Positions 1 to 6,445 of a stretch of DNA of 20,183 nt are shown here, one piece after another. The stretch lies in NCBI GenBank assembly GCA_030616165.1, contig JAUWXV010000043.1, forward strand, positions 1 through 20,183, in the 5' to 3' direction. Under the pieces are notes generated by a model, which did not search any database, was not told the DNA's origin, and saw only the letters and a list, made by a program, of their open reading frames with translations. Source of the DNA: a bacterium (GTDB lineage Bacteria; SM23-31; JAUVVT01). Made by a program: the position numbers and the translations under genes. The stretch's first letter is position 1. Every line of letters begins with the position of its first letter.

Positions 1-163
1 CTAAAATCATAAATCCTTTTTTCTGCGTTTCAGCGGTTCAATTATCGTAAATCGTATTTCTTTTCTCTCTTCCCCTTTGTGCCTCTATTTGTCATTCGTA
101 CTTCGTTCATTGAATCCATGCTTTCACTAAAAAAACGGGGAAAAACTGAAAAATAAAAAAAAT

Positions 164-215
164 GAGTATTGTGTCCCCATATTAACAAGAATAATTAGTA
201 TTGTGTCCCCGAATT
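164..215. repeat. Two copies of an AGTATTGTGTCCCC motif
   Basis: The string GTATTGTGTCCCC occurs at 166-178 and again at 198-210, each followed by an AT-rich stretch (ATATT, then GAATT), a 32-base period. A diverged version (AGTATTGTGTTGCTGAATTA) is present near 5267-5286. It is a short interspersed motif of unknown function; no gene is associated with it here. Confidence 0.5.
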
Positions 216-248
216 AGGAAATCAATTAAATAAGGGTTGGAAGCAAAG

Positions 249-355
249 AGGGCGAACACAGGGGTTCGCCCCTACATGAGGTTGAAAGATATTATTATAG
301 GGTATTTTGTGGGAATACCTTCACCAGTAGAAGATGGATTCCTGCTTTCGCAGGA
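249..355. repeat. Interspersed palindromic repeat, copy 1 of a ~95-bp direct repeat
   Basis: From 266 to about 357 the sequence (TCGCCCCTACAT..., ...GGGAATACCTTCACCAGTAG...) matches 916-1007 with a constant offset of 650 bases and only scattered substitutions. The left end also holds an inverted repeat, GGGCGAAC (250-257) against GTTCGCCC (265-272). The right end holds a small hairpin, ATTCCTG...CAGGAAT (339-358). This is a multi-copy non-coding element. The minus-strand reading frame across 272-598 is low-complexity and is not a gene. Confidence 0.75.
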
Positions 356-423
356 ATGACAAGGTGGGGGTGGGAATGACAAGGTGGGGGGTGGGAATGA
401 CAAGGTGGGGGGTGGGAATGACA
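355..423. repeat. Tandem repeat, three 20-21-bp units (AATGACAAGGTGGGGGTGGG)
   Basis: Units lie at 355-374, 375-395 and 396-416, with a partial fourth start (AATGACA) at 417-423. They differ only in the length of the G run. The array grows out of the 3' end of the ~95-bp repeat, so it looks like slippage expansion of that element's end. Confidence 0.85.
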
Positions 424-503
424 ATACTTGGCTTAATAGCAAGTTACGGTGGCGGTGCTGGGGACGATCCCGTATAAAAATAAATAAATAAAATAAAAGG
501 TGT

Positions 504-521
504 GTTGGTGACAACACCAAC
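504..521. repeat. Small hairpin GTTGGTG/CACCAAC
   Basis: A 7-bp perfect inverted repeat (504-510 and 515-521) with a 4-base loop, flanked by A-rich sequence (480-498) and by CCCGAAGGACAGG. It looks like another small interspersed palindrome, not a terminator, because no T tract follows on either strand. Confidence 0.5.
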
Positions 522-624
522 CCGAAGGACAGGCACACAGCTAACACACAGTGCACGCACACAGGTTCGCCCATACATTTGGTTAAAAGAGAAAACATCT
601 AAGATAAATGATATAAGTATATTA

Positions 625-726
625 GCCTAACCAGCGGTTGCAGCTAACCATTAGGCGGTAATTTGGCGGTTCTTGTCGTGTAGTGGTGATTGCTGGATAT
701 TTCTAACAGTTGGCTGCGGTTAGTGA
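625..726. other. Long imperfect palindrome resembling an integron attC site
   Basis: Between 625 and 726 the arms CCTAACC...GCAGCTAAC (626-646) and GTTGGCTGC...GGTTAGTG (709-725) are partly complementary, with extra unpaired bases on one side. On the minus strand this ends in GTTAGGC, which fits the attC R' core (GTTRRRY). The opposite box (CACTAAC) misses the consensus RYYYAAC at two positions, and no cassette gene or integrase is visible. The arms are seen directly; the attC reading is speculative. Confidence 0.25.
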
Positions 727-915
727 AGGTTTAGTAGATTATTACATATTTGAAGAAGAAAAAGCAATCTAAAAAAGTCTGTAATATTAATTAAATAAAT
801 ATTTTATATAAATTTTCTCCTCGCGGCAGTTTGTTCATCAGAATCCTATCTAACTTAAATACATACAATTTTTTTTATAGTTAAAATGAGGGTGGTGAAA
901 AGGTAGAATATCACG

Positions 916-1014
916 TCGCCCCTACATTAGGTTGAAAGAAAATATTATAGGCTATTTTGTGGGAATACCTTCACCAGTAGAAGATGGATTCCCGCCTGCG
1001 CGGGAATGACAGGG
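916..1014. repeat. Copy 2 of the ~95-bp direct repeat
   Basis: This is the counterpart of 266-357 (offset 650). It shares CGCCCCTACAT, GGTTGAAAGA and GGGAATACCTTCACCAGTAG, and ends in a GC-rich hairpin, TTCCCGC...GCGGGAA (about 989-1006). The minus-strand frame running across it (945-1238) encodes typical repeat-derived peptide text and is rejected as a gene. Confidence 0.75.
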
Positions 1015-1026
1015 GGAAGGCGGGAA

Positions 1027-1083
1027 TTCGCCAGAGGCGAACAAGTTCGCCGGAGGCGAACAAGTGCTCCAGAGGCGAACAAG
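1027..1083. repeat. Tandem repeat, three 19-bp units (TTCGCCNGAGGCGAACAAG)
   Basis: Units lie at 1027-1045, 1046-1064 and 1065-1083. Each of the first two contains the short palindrome TTCGCC...GGCGAA. The third has TGCTCC instead of TTCGCC, which breaks its left arm. Related GGCGAAC/GTTCGCC palindromes occur at 250-272 and 5193-5210, so this is a local expansion of a family spread through the window. Confidence 0.85.
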
Positions 1084-1261
1084 TTTTTATCAATTGAACA
1101 TAGTTTTTTAAGTAATCGGGCTATATTGTTTTTTACAGAACTATTTTTTTTGTCATTACGAGCAAAGCCCGAGGGTTGAAGGTGAGGGACACGTTCGCAG
1201 AGCAGGAGTTCAATTGTTTGGGATTTCTCCAATTCCAAAGCTTCATAACCCGAACAAAAAT

Positions 1262-2269
1262 TTATGTTGGAAATTGAACAAAAGAAACAAGCATAACTGC
1301 AAAAGATACTAAAAAAATTCCGAGAGCGAACAAACCACTTGCGGCTGGTGAAATGAAAAGTTCCGGCTTTTCATCTTCACCAAACCAGTTTACCTGGCGT
1401 CGTGCTGCTGTACCAAATGCAAGGACAATAAGAGCAATGATTATAGCATAGAAAAATGAAATTAATGCCATAGCCATACCTGGTCCAAATTTATCCGGGT
1501 CATCAATGTGGGCAAACATTAAAAGTAGACCTATCATGATACCAATAAAACCAAATGCCATAAACCTGTTATACATGTTGGAAGTTACCCTGACCGCATT
1601 TTTTGCTTCTTCAACCGTTGAATAAATACCACCAAATCCCCCTTTAAGACTATTTGTAATATCTTGAAAAGAATTTGTAATAAAGATAGCGGCTAATCCA
1701 CCATAAATACAAATTCCTGATGGTAGGTTTATAAAGAGTGATAAACTTGATAATATTGGAAAAGAAATTATAAATGTAAAAGAAATTATTCCCAATACTG
1801 CCAATCCTCTTGAAATGCCAATTTTCTCCATTGATTCTACTGCAGGGACTTTATCAGGAATTGAAGTGATTCTGAAAGAATCGACAATAAATTTCAGGAT
1901 AAATCCATAAATTAGAGTTAAAGATGCCATCCCAAAGCCAGGAATTAATTTATCCGGATTATCAAGGACGGCAAGCATTAAAATCAAACCGATGAACGTT
2001 CCAATTGCACCTACTAAAATAAAACTATTGCCAAAAAAATCTACTGTAGTTTGATTTAAACTGCAGGTTGTTTGTCTGAAAAGCGATTTAAAAATTTCAG
2101 AAGGGCGAATAGCCACATTTAATGCAATAAAACTCATCGCTACAGTTGCGCCAATGACAAACATTGCAGCGGGAAAACTAATAAACAAAAAAATATTACC
2201 TGTCATGAATGTAGCTAATACGACGAAAGCTAACGTAAAAAACAATGCAACGATTTTTTTGCTAAACAT
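1262..2269 (-). CDS. Polytopic membrane protein with two tandem MotA-like channel segments
   Basis: 335 residues, almost entirely hydrophobic, with about eight or nine predicted membrane helices. Residues 87-122 and 240-275 are two copies of the same motif: G-x-I-G-x-x-I-G-L, then L/I-D-(N/D)-P-D-K, then P-G-x-x-M-A and an aromatic-rich helix. This motif is typical of the last two helices of MotA/PomA-type proton or sodium channel subunits. A conventional MotA has one such segment and a large cytoplasmic loop between helices 2 and 3. Here the loop is short (about residues 54-79) and the unit is duplicated within one chain. The start is supported by a perfect AGGAGG (2275-2280) five bases upstream. 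No motB or flagellar gene is adjacent, so a stator role is unproven; an ion channel or unrelated membrane role is equally possible. The gene stands alone between repeat clusters. Confidence 0.7.
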   Translation of the reverse strand: MFSKKIVALFFTLAFVVLATFMTGNIFLFISFPAAMFVIGATVAMSFIALNVAIRPSEIFKSLFRQTTCSLNQTTVDFFGNSFILVGAIGTFIGLILMLAVLDNPDKLIPGFGMASLTLIYGFILKFIVDSFRITSIPDKVPAVESMEKIGISRGLAVLGIISFTFIISFPILSSLSLFINLPSGICIYGGLAAIFITNSFQDITNSLKGGFGGIYSTVEEAKNAVRVTSNMYNRFMAFGFIGIMIGLLLMFAHIDDPDKFGPGMAMALISFFYAIIIALIVLAFGTAARRQVNWFGEDEKPELFISPAASGLFALGIFLVSFAVMLVSFVQFPT

Positions 2270-2397
2270 TGCAACCTCCTATAGTTTATCTAATAACGTG
2301 TGAATTTTAAAAGATAACGGATTTATTTATCTATTAATCTGTATTATTGATAAATTTTTTTTTCATAACTAAATTTGTAAAAAAATAGTATAAGATA

Positions 2398-2639
2398 GAT
2401 CCTGAAACAAGTTCAGGATGACAGGCAGCGTTTGTGTATCAGGGTGATATGCAATGTTTGTGTATCTGGGTGATATGCAGCGTTTGTGTATCTGGGTGAT
2501 ATGCAGCGTTTGTGTATCAGGGTGATATGCAATGTTTGTGTATCTGGGTGATATGCAATGTTTGTGTTTCGGAATAAGATGTGGTGTTGCTGTTATCCTA
2601 TAAATGTCCCCCTTGTCATCCTGAACTTGTTTCAGGATC
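2398..2639. mobile_element. MITE-like element with perfect 26-bp terminal inverted repeats
   Basis: The left end (2398-2423, beginning GATCCTGAAACAAG) is the exact reverse complement of the right end (2614-2639, ending CTTGTTTCAGGATC). Each end is itself partly palindromic (CCTGAAACAAGTTCAGG). The interior holds a 26-bp tandem array and no protein-coding capacity. The minus-strand frame over 2369-2782 is a repeated CISPRYTNIAYHP-type translation of the array and is not a gene. The ends resemble widespread interspersed palindromes; transposition as a unit is an inference. Confidence 0.6.
2425..2580. repeat. Tandem array of six 26-bp units
   Basis: Units start at 2425, 2451, 2477, 2503, 2529 and 2555. 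The consensus begins GC(A)(G/A)(C/T)GTTTGTGTAT and ends GGGTGATAT. Variation is mostly confined to two positions (AGCG or AATG; CAGGG or CTGGG), and the sixth unit is diverged. The period is exactly 26 with no spacers, which excludes a CRISPR array. Confidence 0.92.
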
Positions 2640-2770
2640 CATAAAAATCCGAAAGAAAGATTCAAAATCCCGCTTTGCGGGAAGAAATAGCAATAGGAAT
2701 ATAATGAAATTTTGTCTTTACGGACTCCTAAAATAATTATGTTATAAAAAAATTTAGCTATAAAAATATA

Positions 2771-2799
2771 TTGACAAGGCATTATTATTTATATATATT
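2771..2799 (+). promoter_or_regulatory. Candidate sigma70-type promoter upstream of the cyclase gene
   Basis: TTGACA at 2771-2776, a 17-base spacer and TATATT at 2794-2799. This is close to consensus, but in DNA this AT-rich such matches arise by chance. If it drives the gene at 3226, the leader is about 420 bases long. Confidence 0.35.
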
Positions 2800-3225
2800 T
2801 TATACATTAAACAGAGTAATAAACAGATTAGTTATAAAAATATAATTATTTGAATATAATTTGTACAAACAGTATAAAACAATAGGACATATTCAAAATT
2901 ATTATATTTTCCATCCACTATTAGATATTGCACATCAATTTCTACCACTTTTCCGGATATGATTGTTCACATAAAAAGGCACGTTTAAGAAATGTAAAAG
3001 CATATTTATCACACTGGAAAAATTCAAGCCCGTATAGAACAGATAGACTGGTTCCGGTAAAGAGAATGAGCCTTAACTATATAATTAACAAATAGATTTA
3101 AATTACTTATACTCTGCACATTACAAATATAAGATATAAGTGCCCGATATGTGTTAGCGTCTATATAGCGTCTGTATAATATATTTTATTTACCCAATTT
3201 ATATGGTTAAATAAAAGGCAGATAT
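2800..3225. other. Gene-free leader region with a short unassigned reading frame
   Basis: About 425 AT-rich bases. On the plus strand an open stretch from about 2922 to 3092 encodes protein-like text containing HFSGYDCSHKKARLRNVKAY and a tryptophan, then a stop. It has no clear start codon or ribosome site. It could be the tail of a decayed gene; I do not recognise it. Nothing else is seen. Confidence 0.3.
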
Positions 3226-4587
3226 ATGTCATCAAATTACGTGTCGTTTGATGGAAATAGACTTCGCGAGGCAAGAAGGAAAAAAGGACTCACTCAGCTT
3301 GATCTTGCAGAGGAGATTGGGGCAACACAGGAAGAAATCTCAGATTATGAGCGTGAAGTAAGGGGTTGTTATCTTAAAAGAGCCTGGAAAATCATAGATA
3401 TACTTGGCGAAACCTATGACAATGTAATCCGCGGATCTATACCTGAAGATGTGGAGAAAGATTCATTTCCAAAGAAAAAGAAAGCGAGGAAAGCAAAAGA
3501 TGTTTTTGAATCCCCTAAAATAATAAAAGAACAAAGAAGATTAGCCGCTGTAATGTTCACAGATATTGTGGGCTATACTGCCATAATGTCGAAAGATGAG
3601 CGAAAGGCTTTACAGATTCTACAAAAAAATCGGGATATTTTGAAGCCGCTAATCAAGCAGCTCAACGGTGAATGGTTAAAAGAGATGGCAGATGGGACAA
3701 TCTCCATTTTTCATAGTACGTTAGATGCGGTGAACTGTGCCGTAGAAATTCAAAGTTCATTAAAAGACGAAACTGATTTTAAACTACGTATCGGTATACA
3801 TATCGGAGATGTAGTGTTTTCGGAAGGGGATATATTTGGTGATGGTGTTAATATTGCTTCTCGAATACAGCCGTTGGCAGAGCCGGGAGGGATTTGTGTC
3901 TCTTATAGGGTTTATGATGACATTCTCAACAAGCCGGAATTAGAAGCTGTTTTTGTTGGGGAGAAAAAGTTAAAAAATGTAATTCGTCCTATAAAAGTTT
4001 ATGCTATTACTTCGGCAGGACTTCCTGCCCCCTTAACAGAATTATCCACTGATAAAAAAATTGAAGTGAAACTACCAATTGCTGCCCCTGAAAAGAAAAA
4101 GCCAATCCTAAGTAGTAAATTGATTTTCAGTTGTGCAGCGGCAGTGGTATTATTTGTAATTCTTTTATATGGCTGGATTTTACCCACTTATTTTAATAAA
4201 GATACTACTAAAGGCAAGATTGATTCATTGGCGATCTTACCTTTTATAAGTTCAAGTGAGCATGATGATGTTATCTATCTCAGCGAAGGTATTCCTGAAA
4301 GCATTATTTCCAGTATGCAAAAACTGCCTGATATAAAAGTGATTTCATTCAGTTTGGTACAGCAGCGTTATAAAGATGAAATTCCCTCCCCGAGTGTTAT
4401 TGGCAGTGATTTAAATGTTAAATCAGTTGTTGTTGGTAGGATGTCACTGCGCGGTGAGGAACTCACAATCAACATAGAGATAGTGGACACGAGGGATAAC
4501 AGCGTTATATTAGCTAAACAATACTTTGAAAAACTTGCTGACCCCTGTGGGTATTCAAACGAAGATAGCCGAGGATATTACCGATGA
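3226..4587 (+). CDS. XRE-HTH / class III adenylyl cyclase / TM / TolB-like fusion protein (frameshifted C-terminus)
   Basis: 453 residues in four parts. Residues 10-70 are an XRE-type helix-turn-helix (LREARRKKGLTQLDLAEEIG). Residues 104-262 are a class III nucleotidyl cyclase domain. Residues 299-321 are a single membrane helix. Residues 333-438 are a TolB-like/FlgO-like domain (SLAILPF..., YLSEGIPESI). All key cyclase residues are present: metal-binding D113 (FTDIVGYT) and D156, the base-recognising pair K152 and D206 (Lys/Asp favours ATP over GTP), and transition-state N209 and R213 (GDGVNIASR). The predicted product is cAMP made on the cytoplasmic side. The start has AAGG (3215-3218) upstream. 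A likely extra base in the C run 4542-4545 shifts the frame. The alternative frame continues with GIQTKIAEDITDELRFQLT, the usual end of such domains, and stops at 4637-4639. No TPR follows, although TPRs are common in relatives. Confidence 0.8.
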   Translation: MSSNYVSFDGNRLREARRKKGLTQLDLAEEIGATQEEISDYEREVRGCYLKRAWKIIDILGETYDNVIRGSIPEDVEKDSFPKKKKARKAKDVFESPKIIKEQRRLAAVMFTDIVGYTAIMSKDERKALQILQKNRDILKPLIKQLNGEWLKEMADGTISIFHSTLDAVNCAVEIQSSLKDETDFKLRIGIHIGDVVFSEGDIFGDGVNIASRIQPLAEPGGICVSYRVYDDILNKPELEAVFVGEKKLKNVIRPIKVYAITSAGLPAPLTELSTDKKIEVKLPIAAPEKKKPILSSKLIFSCAAAVVLFVILLYGWILPTYFNKDTTKGKIDSLAILPFISSSEHDDVIYLSEGIPESIISSMQKLPDIKVISFSLVQQRYKDEIPSPSVIGSDLNVKSVVVGRMSLRGEELTINIEIVDTRDNSVILAKQYFEKLADPCGYSNEDSRGYYR

Positions 4588-4639
4588 ACTCAGATTTCAA
4601 TTGACTAAAAGAAGTTTAATGTCGGGTTTTAAACCTTAA
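4542..4639 (+). pseudogene. Displaced C-terminal tail of the cyclase gene after a frameshift
   Basis: Removing one C from 4542-4545 turns the terminal PCGYSNEDSRGYYR into PVGIQTKIAEDITDELRFQL followed by TKRSLMSGFKP and a TAA at 4637-4639. The pattern xxIQxxIAxxIxxxLxxxL is the normal amphipathic continuation after TolB-like domains in cyclase/TPR proteins, so this is very likely the original tail. The cause may be a real mutation or a sequencing error in a homopolymer. Confidence 0.7.
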
Positions 4640-4650
4640 AGTAATGATTT

Positions 4651-4674
4651 GGAGGTGAAAATTACTCCACCTCC
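4651..4674. terminator. Weak hairpin after the cyclase gene
   Basis: GGAGGTG (4651-4657) pairs with CACCTCC (4668-4674) around a 10-base loop, just after the corrected stop codon. There is no following T tract, so it is at best a weak or factor-dependent terminator. Confidence 0.3.
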
Positions 4675-4780
4675 AGAACTAACTCAAATACAAGTATTTT
4701 TAAGATGAACACTTTATTTTAAAGTTATTCAAAAATCACTTCCCATACACACCAACCAAACTTTTTAATTGATTATTATT

Positions 4781-4978
4781 CTACTCTTTTTTTATAATTT
4801 CAAATCCTTTATTTGTAAGCCTTATAAACCAATAGTTTACTTTTCTTTCTCGGGTTATCAAATCTGAATCTATTAGTTTCTTTAGAACATTTGAAACAGT
4901 TGTTTTTATTTTACTATTCAATATATAAATTTTCAGGTGTAAAGGAGCTGGGAGAATATTTAAAACCAGGAAAAAAAT
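4781..4978 (-). pseudogene. Remnant of a winged-helix (MarR-like) regulator
   Basis: A 65-codon open stretch with no ATG start, ending in TAG at 4781-4783. Its C-terminal part reads IKTTVSNVLKKLIDSDLITR, then ERKVNYWFIRLTNKGFEIIK. This is the recognition helix, wing and final helix pattern of MarR-type regulators (…VSNVLKKLIDSDLI, R…, LTNKG). The N-terminal dimerisation part is missing and the upstream sequence is closed by a stop. I read it as a decayed gene. The family assignment rests on pattern only. Confidence 0.45.
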
Positions 4979-5061
4979 CTATTGAAAATATGGCTATATT
5001 AGCTAAATATTTTGTACTGACACTCAAAAATCAAAACAGAATTAAGCAGCTTTTTGTTTAG
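4921..5061 (+). pseudogene. Unassigned protein-like fragment
   Basis: An open plus-strand frame that ends at TAG 5059-5061 and contains GVKELGEYLKPGKKSIENMA followed by ILAKYF. It has no start codon or ribosome site. The KSIENMA text is reminiscent of the N-terminal region of some DDE transposases, but the fragment is too short to assign. It overlaps the minus-strand winged-helix remnant by about 60 bases, so at least one of the two is not ancestral coding sequence. Confidence 0.2.
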
Positions 5062-5190
5062 TGCAAATCTGTTCAAATTTGACTGAACCTAACACCTTAA
5101 GTAACTAATGAGGATAGAAACGATTATAGTTATTTATTCAAGTTTCTATAGTTTGATGAGCCTCATAAAATTAATACTATTTATTTTAAA

Positions 5191-5215
5191 GAGGGCGAAC
5201 GCCGTTCGCCCCTAC
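5191..5215. repeat. Interspersed palindrome GGGCGAAC-GCC-GTTCGCCC
   Basis: GGCGAAC (5194-5200) and GTTCGCC (5204-5210) are perfect arms around a short loop, followed by CCTAC. The same core, including the trailing CCCCTACA, occurs at 250-276, and half copies occur at 564-577 and 915-925. It is a small multi-copy palindromic element in non-coding DNA. Confidence 0.75.
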
Positions 5216-5335
5216 AATCGTGCTGTATGAAAATGTATGATTTTTTTAGCCATATTGTCAAGAAATAAGTATTGTGTTGCTGAATTATGCCGGTGCAAGA
5301 ATTTTAATAATATCATTTAAAGTTTAAATATTATT

Positions 5336-5660
5336 CTATATTTTTTCAATTTCAGTATTTTCTTTTTTTAATTTTTCTTTTATTGATTCTATTAATTCAG
5401 TTGCTTTATCGATATTTCTATCTTTAATAAAATAGCATATACCTCTCATCAAATGAGCAGGATAATTATGTGGTTATATTTTCGGGATAATATCTAAAAG
5501 TTCATTTATTTTATTTATGTTATTCTTTTTTTCATTACAATAATATAGATTAAAATAGTAAAAAAAATCAATTGCACTTAATGGAAAAATTGTTAGTTTT
5601 CATTTAAAATATAACCGAAACTCATACTAAATTCATATTTGATTTTAATATGGGGAATAT
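5336..5660 (-). pseudogene. Decayed TPR-like protein gene
   Basis: Reading leftward, the frame ends at TAG 5336-5338 and encodes PAHLMRGICYFIKDRNIDKA followed by TELIESIKEKLKKENTEIEK. This has the A/G/Y spacing of a tetratricopeptide helix pair. An in-frame TAA at 5474-5476 interrupts it after INKINELLDIIPKI. Further upstream the protein-like text (KYEFSMSFGYILNEN) is in another frame. At least one stop and one frameshift are therefore needed, and the gene is dead. Its upstream part (5551-5660) is duplicated at 7026-7136. TPR assignment is by pattern only. Confidence 0.5.
5551..5660. repeat. 110-bp direct repeat, copy 1
   Basis: From TAAAATAGTA to TGGGGAATAT this block matches 7026-7136. The differences are two substitutions and one extra A in a homopolymer. 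The two copies lie in the same orientation about 1.36 kb apart and enclose the coiled-coil gene at 5897 and several gene remnants. The near identity implies a recent duplication. Confidence 0.9.
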
Positions 5661-5799
5661 CGATTTATTAGAAGTTAATTTCTCATTGGAAGAAATATGT
5701 GGAAGTTTATCCTCAGATTCCAGAAAAAAGGTTATTGGTTATAAAAATATAGAAGAACTCAAAATGTCTGAAAAAGCAATCGAGTTATATAAAAGATGA
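5650..5799 (+). CDS. Small hypothetical ORF, possibly a gene fragment
   Basis: 49 codons starting MGNIDLLEVN and ending in EKAIELYKR. The first bases lie inside the 110-bp repeat, and the equivalent start in the other copy (7126) runs into a stop after eight residues. There is no good ribosome binding site. The amphipathic C-terminal end suggests a fragment of a helical protein. Function unknown; it may not be expressed. Confidence 0.25.
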   Translation: MGNIDLLEVNFSLEEICGSLSSDSRKKVIGYKNIEELKMSEKAIELYKR

Positions 5800-5896
5800 A
5801 TAAAAAATGATAATGAATTCAAATTGAAGAAATAAACAGAGATAATGCTTAAAAATATTACAATAAAGATGAGATGAAAAATAAGGAGGAAAGGAC

Positions 5897-6445
5897 ATGG
5901 CAGATATACATACTCCTATAGAAAGAACACTAAAAAATGATATTATTGCCAAAAATGAAATCCGACGAGACCTGGAAAAGATTATGTTTTTGATTCGACG
6001 ATTAAGTGAAAAACTTAGAAAATGCAAAAACCACCGAGATATAAGTCGTTACAATTCTACTATAAAGAGACATCGTAAAAAAGCAGAGCAGCTTCGTGTT
6101 GAACTACTAAAAAGGAATGAAGACCTTGAAAAAAGAATAAGGGATGAGATGAAATATTCAGAAAAAGAAGTGAAAGAATTCAAAACTCAAATGGAAAAAG
6201 AAACCAGGGAGATGGAAGAAGCACGTTCGAAATTAGAAAAGATCAAAGAAACGCGAGAGAAATCAGAGAAGATTGAGGAACAAGAAGAAGTAGCCAGAGA
6301 AATGTCCCAGGCAACAAGGCGATTGCTTAGAGAAACTGCAGATGTTAAGAAAATTGAGAAGGAACTGAGTTCAGAGGAAAAAGATAAGATTTTGTTTACA
6401 CAAGAGCTAAAGAAAATTGAAAGTGAAAAGCTGATCTACGGCTAA
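5897..6445 (+). CDS. Highly charged coiled-coil protein, unknown function
   Basis: 182 residues with an excellent ribosome site (AAGGAGG, 5883-5889, seven bases before the ATG). From about residue 20 to the end the protein is rich in Lys, Glu and Arg with heptad-like spacing of Leu, Ile and Met. A short linker around 45-52 (KCNHRDIS-type text) separates two helical segments, which suggests a long antiparallel or parallel coiled coil. There is no signal peptide, membrane helix or enzymatic motif. It is the only intact gene within a stretch of degraded sequences and lies between the two copies of the 110-bp repeat. A structural or scaffold role is possible, but the sequence does not show one. 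I do not recognise a family. Confidence 0.6.
   Translation: MADIHTPIERTLKNDIIAKNEIRRDLEKIMFLIRRLSEKLRKCKNHRDISRYNSTIKRHRKKAEQLRVELLKRNEDLEKRIRDEMKYSEKEVKEFKTQMEKETREMEEARSKLEKIKETREKSEKIEEQEEVAREMSQATRRLLRETADVKKIEKELSSEEKDKILFTQELKKIESEKLIYG

Noticed and set aside
272-598. Minus-strand 108-codon reading frame
   Set aside because: It runs across the GC-rich repeat and tandem array and translates as FPPPTLS repeats; no ribosome site and no protein-like character.
945-1238. Minus-strand 97-codon reading frame
   Set aside because: Its sequence (VIPAQAGIH-type text) is the usual translation of interspersed hairpin repeats and it overlaps the 19-bp array.
2425-2580. Possible CRISPR array
   Set aside because: The units are contiguous with a strict 26-bp period and no unique spacers, and there are no cas genes.
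2369-2782. Minus-strand 137-codon frame with CISPRYTN repeats
   Set aside because: It is a translation of the 26-bp minisatellite and the inverted ends, not a gene.
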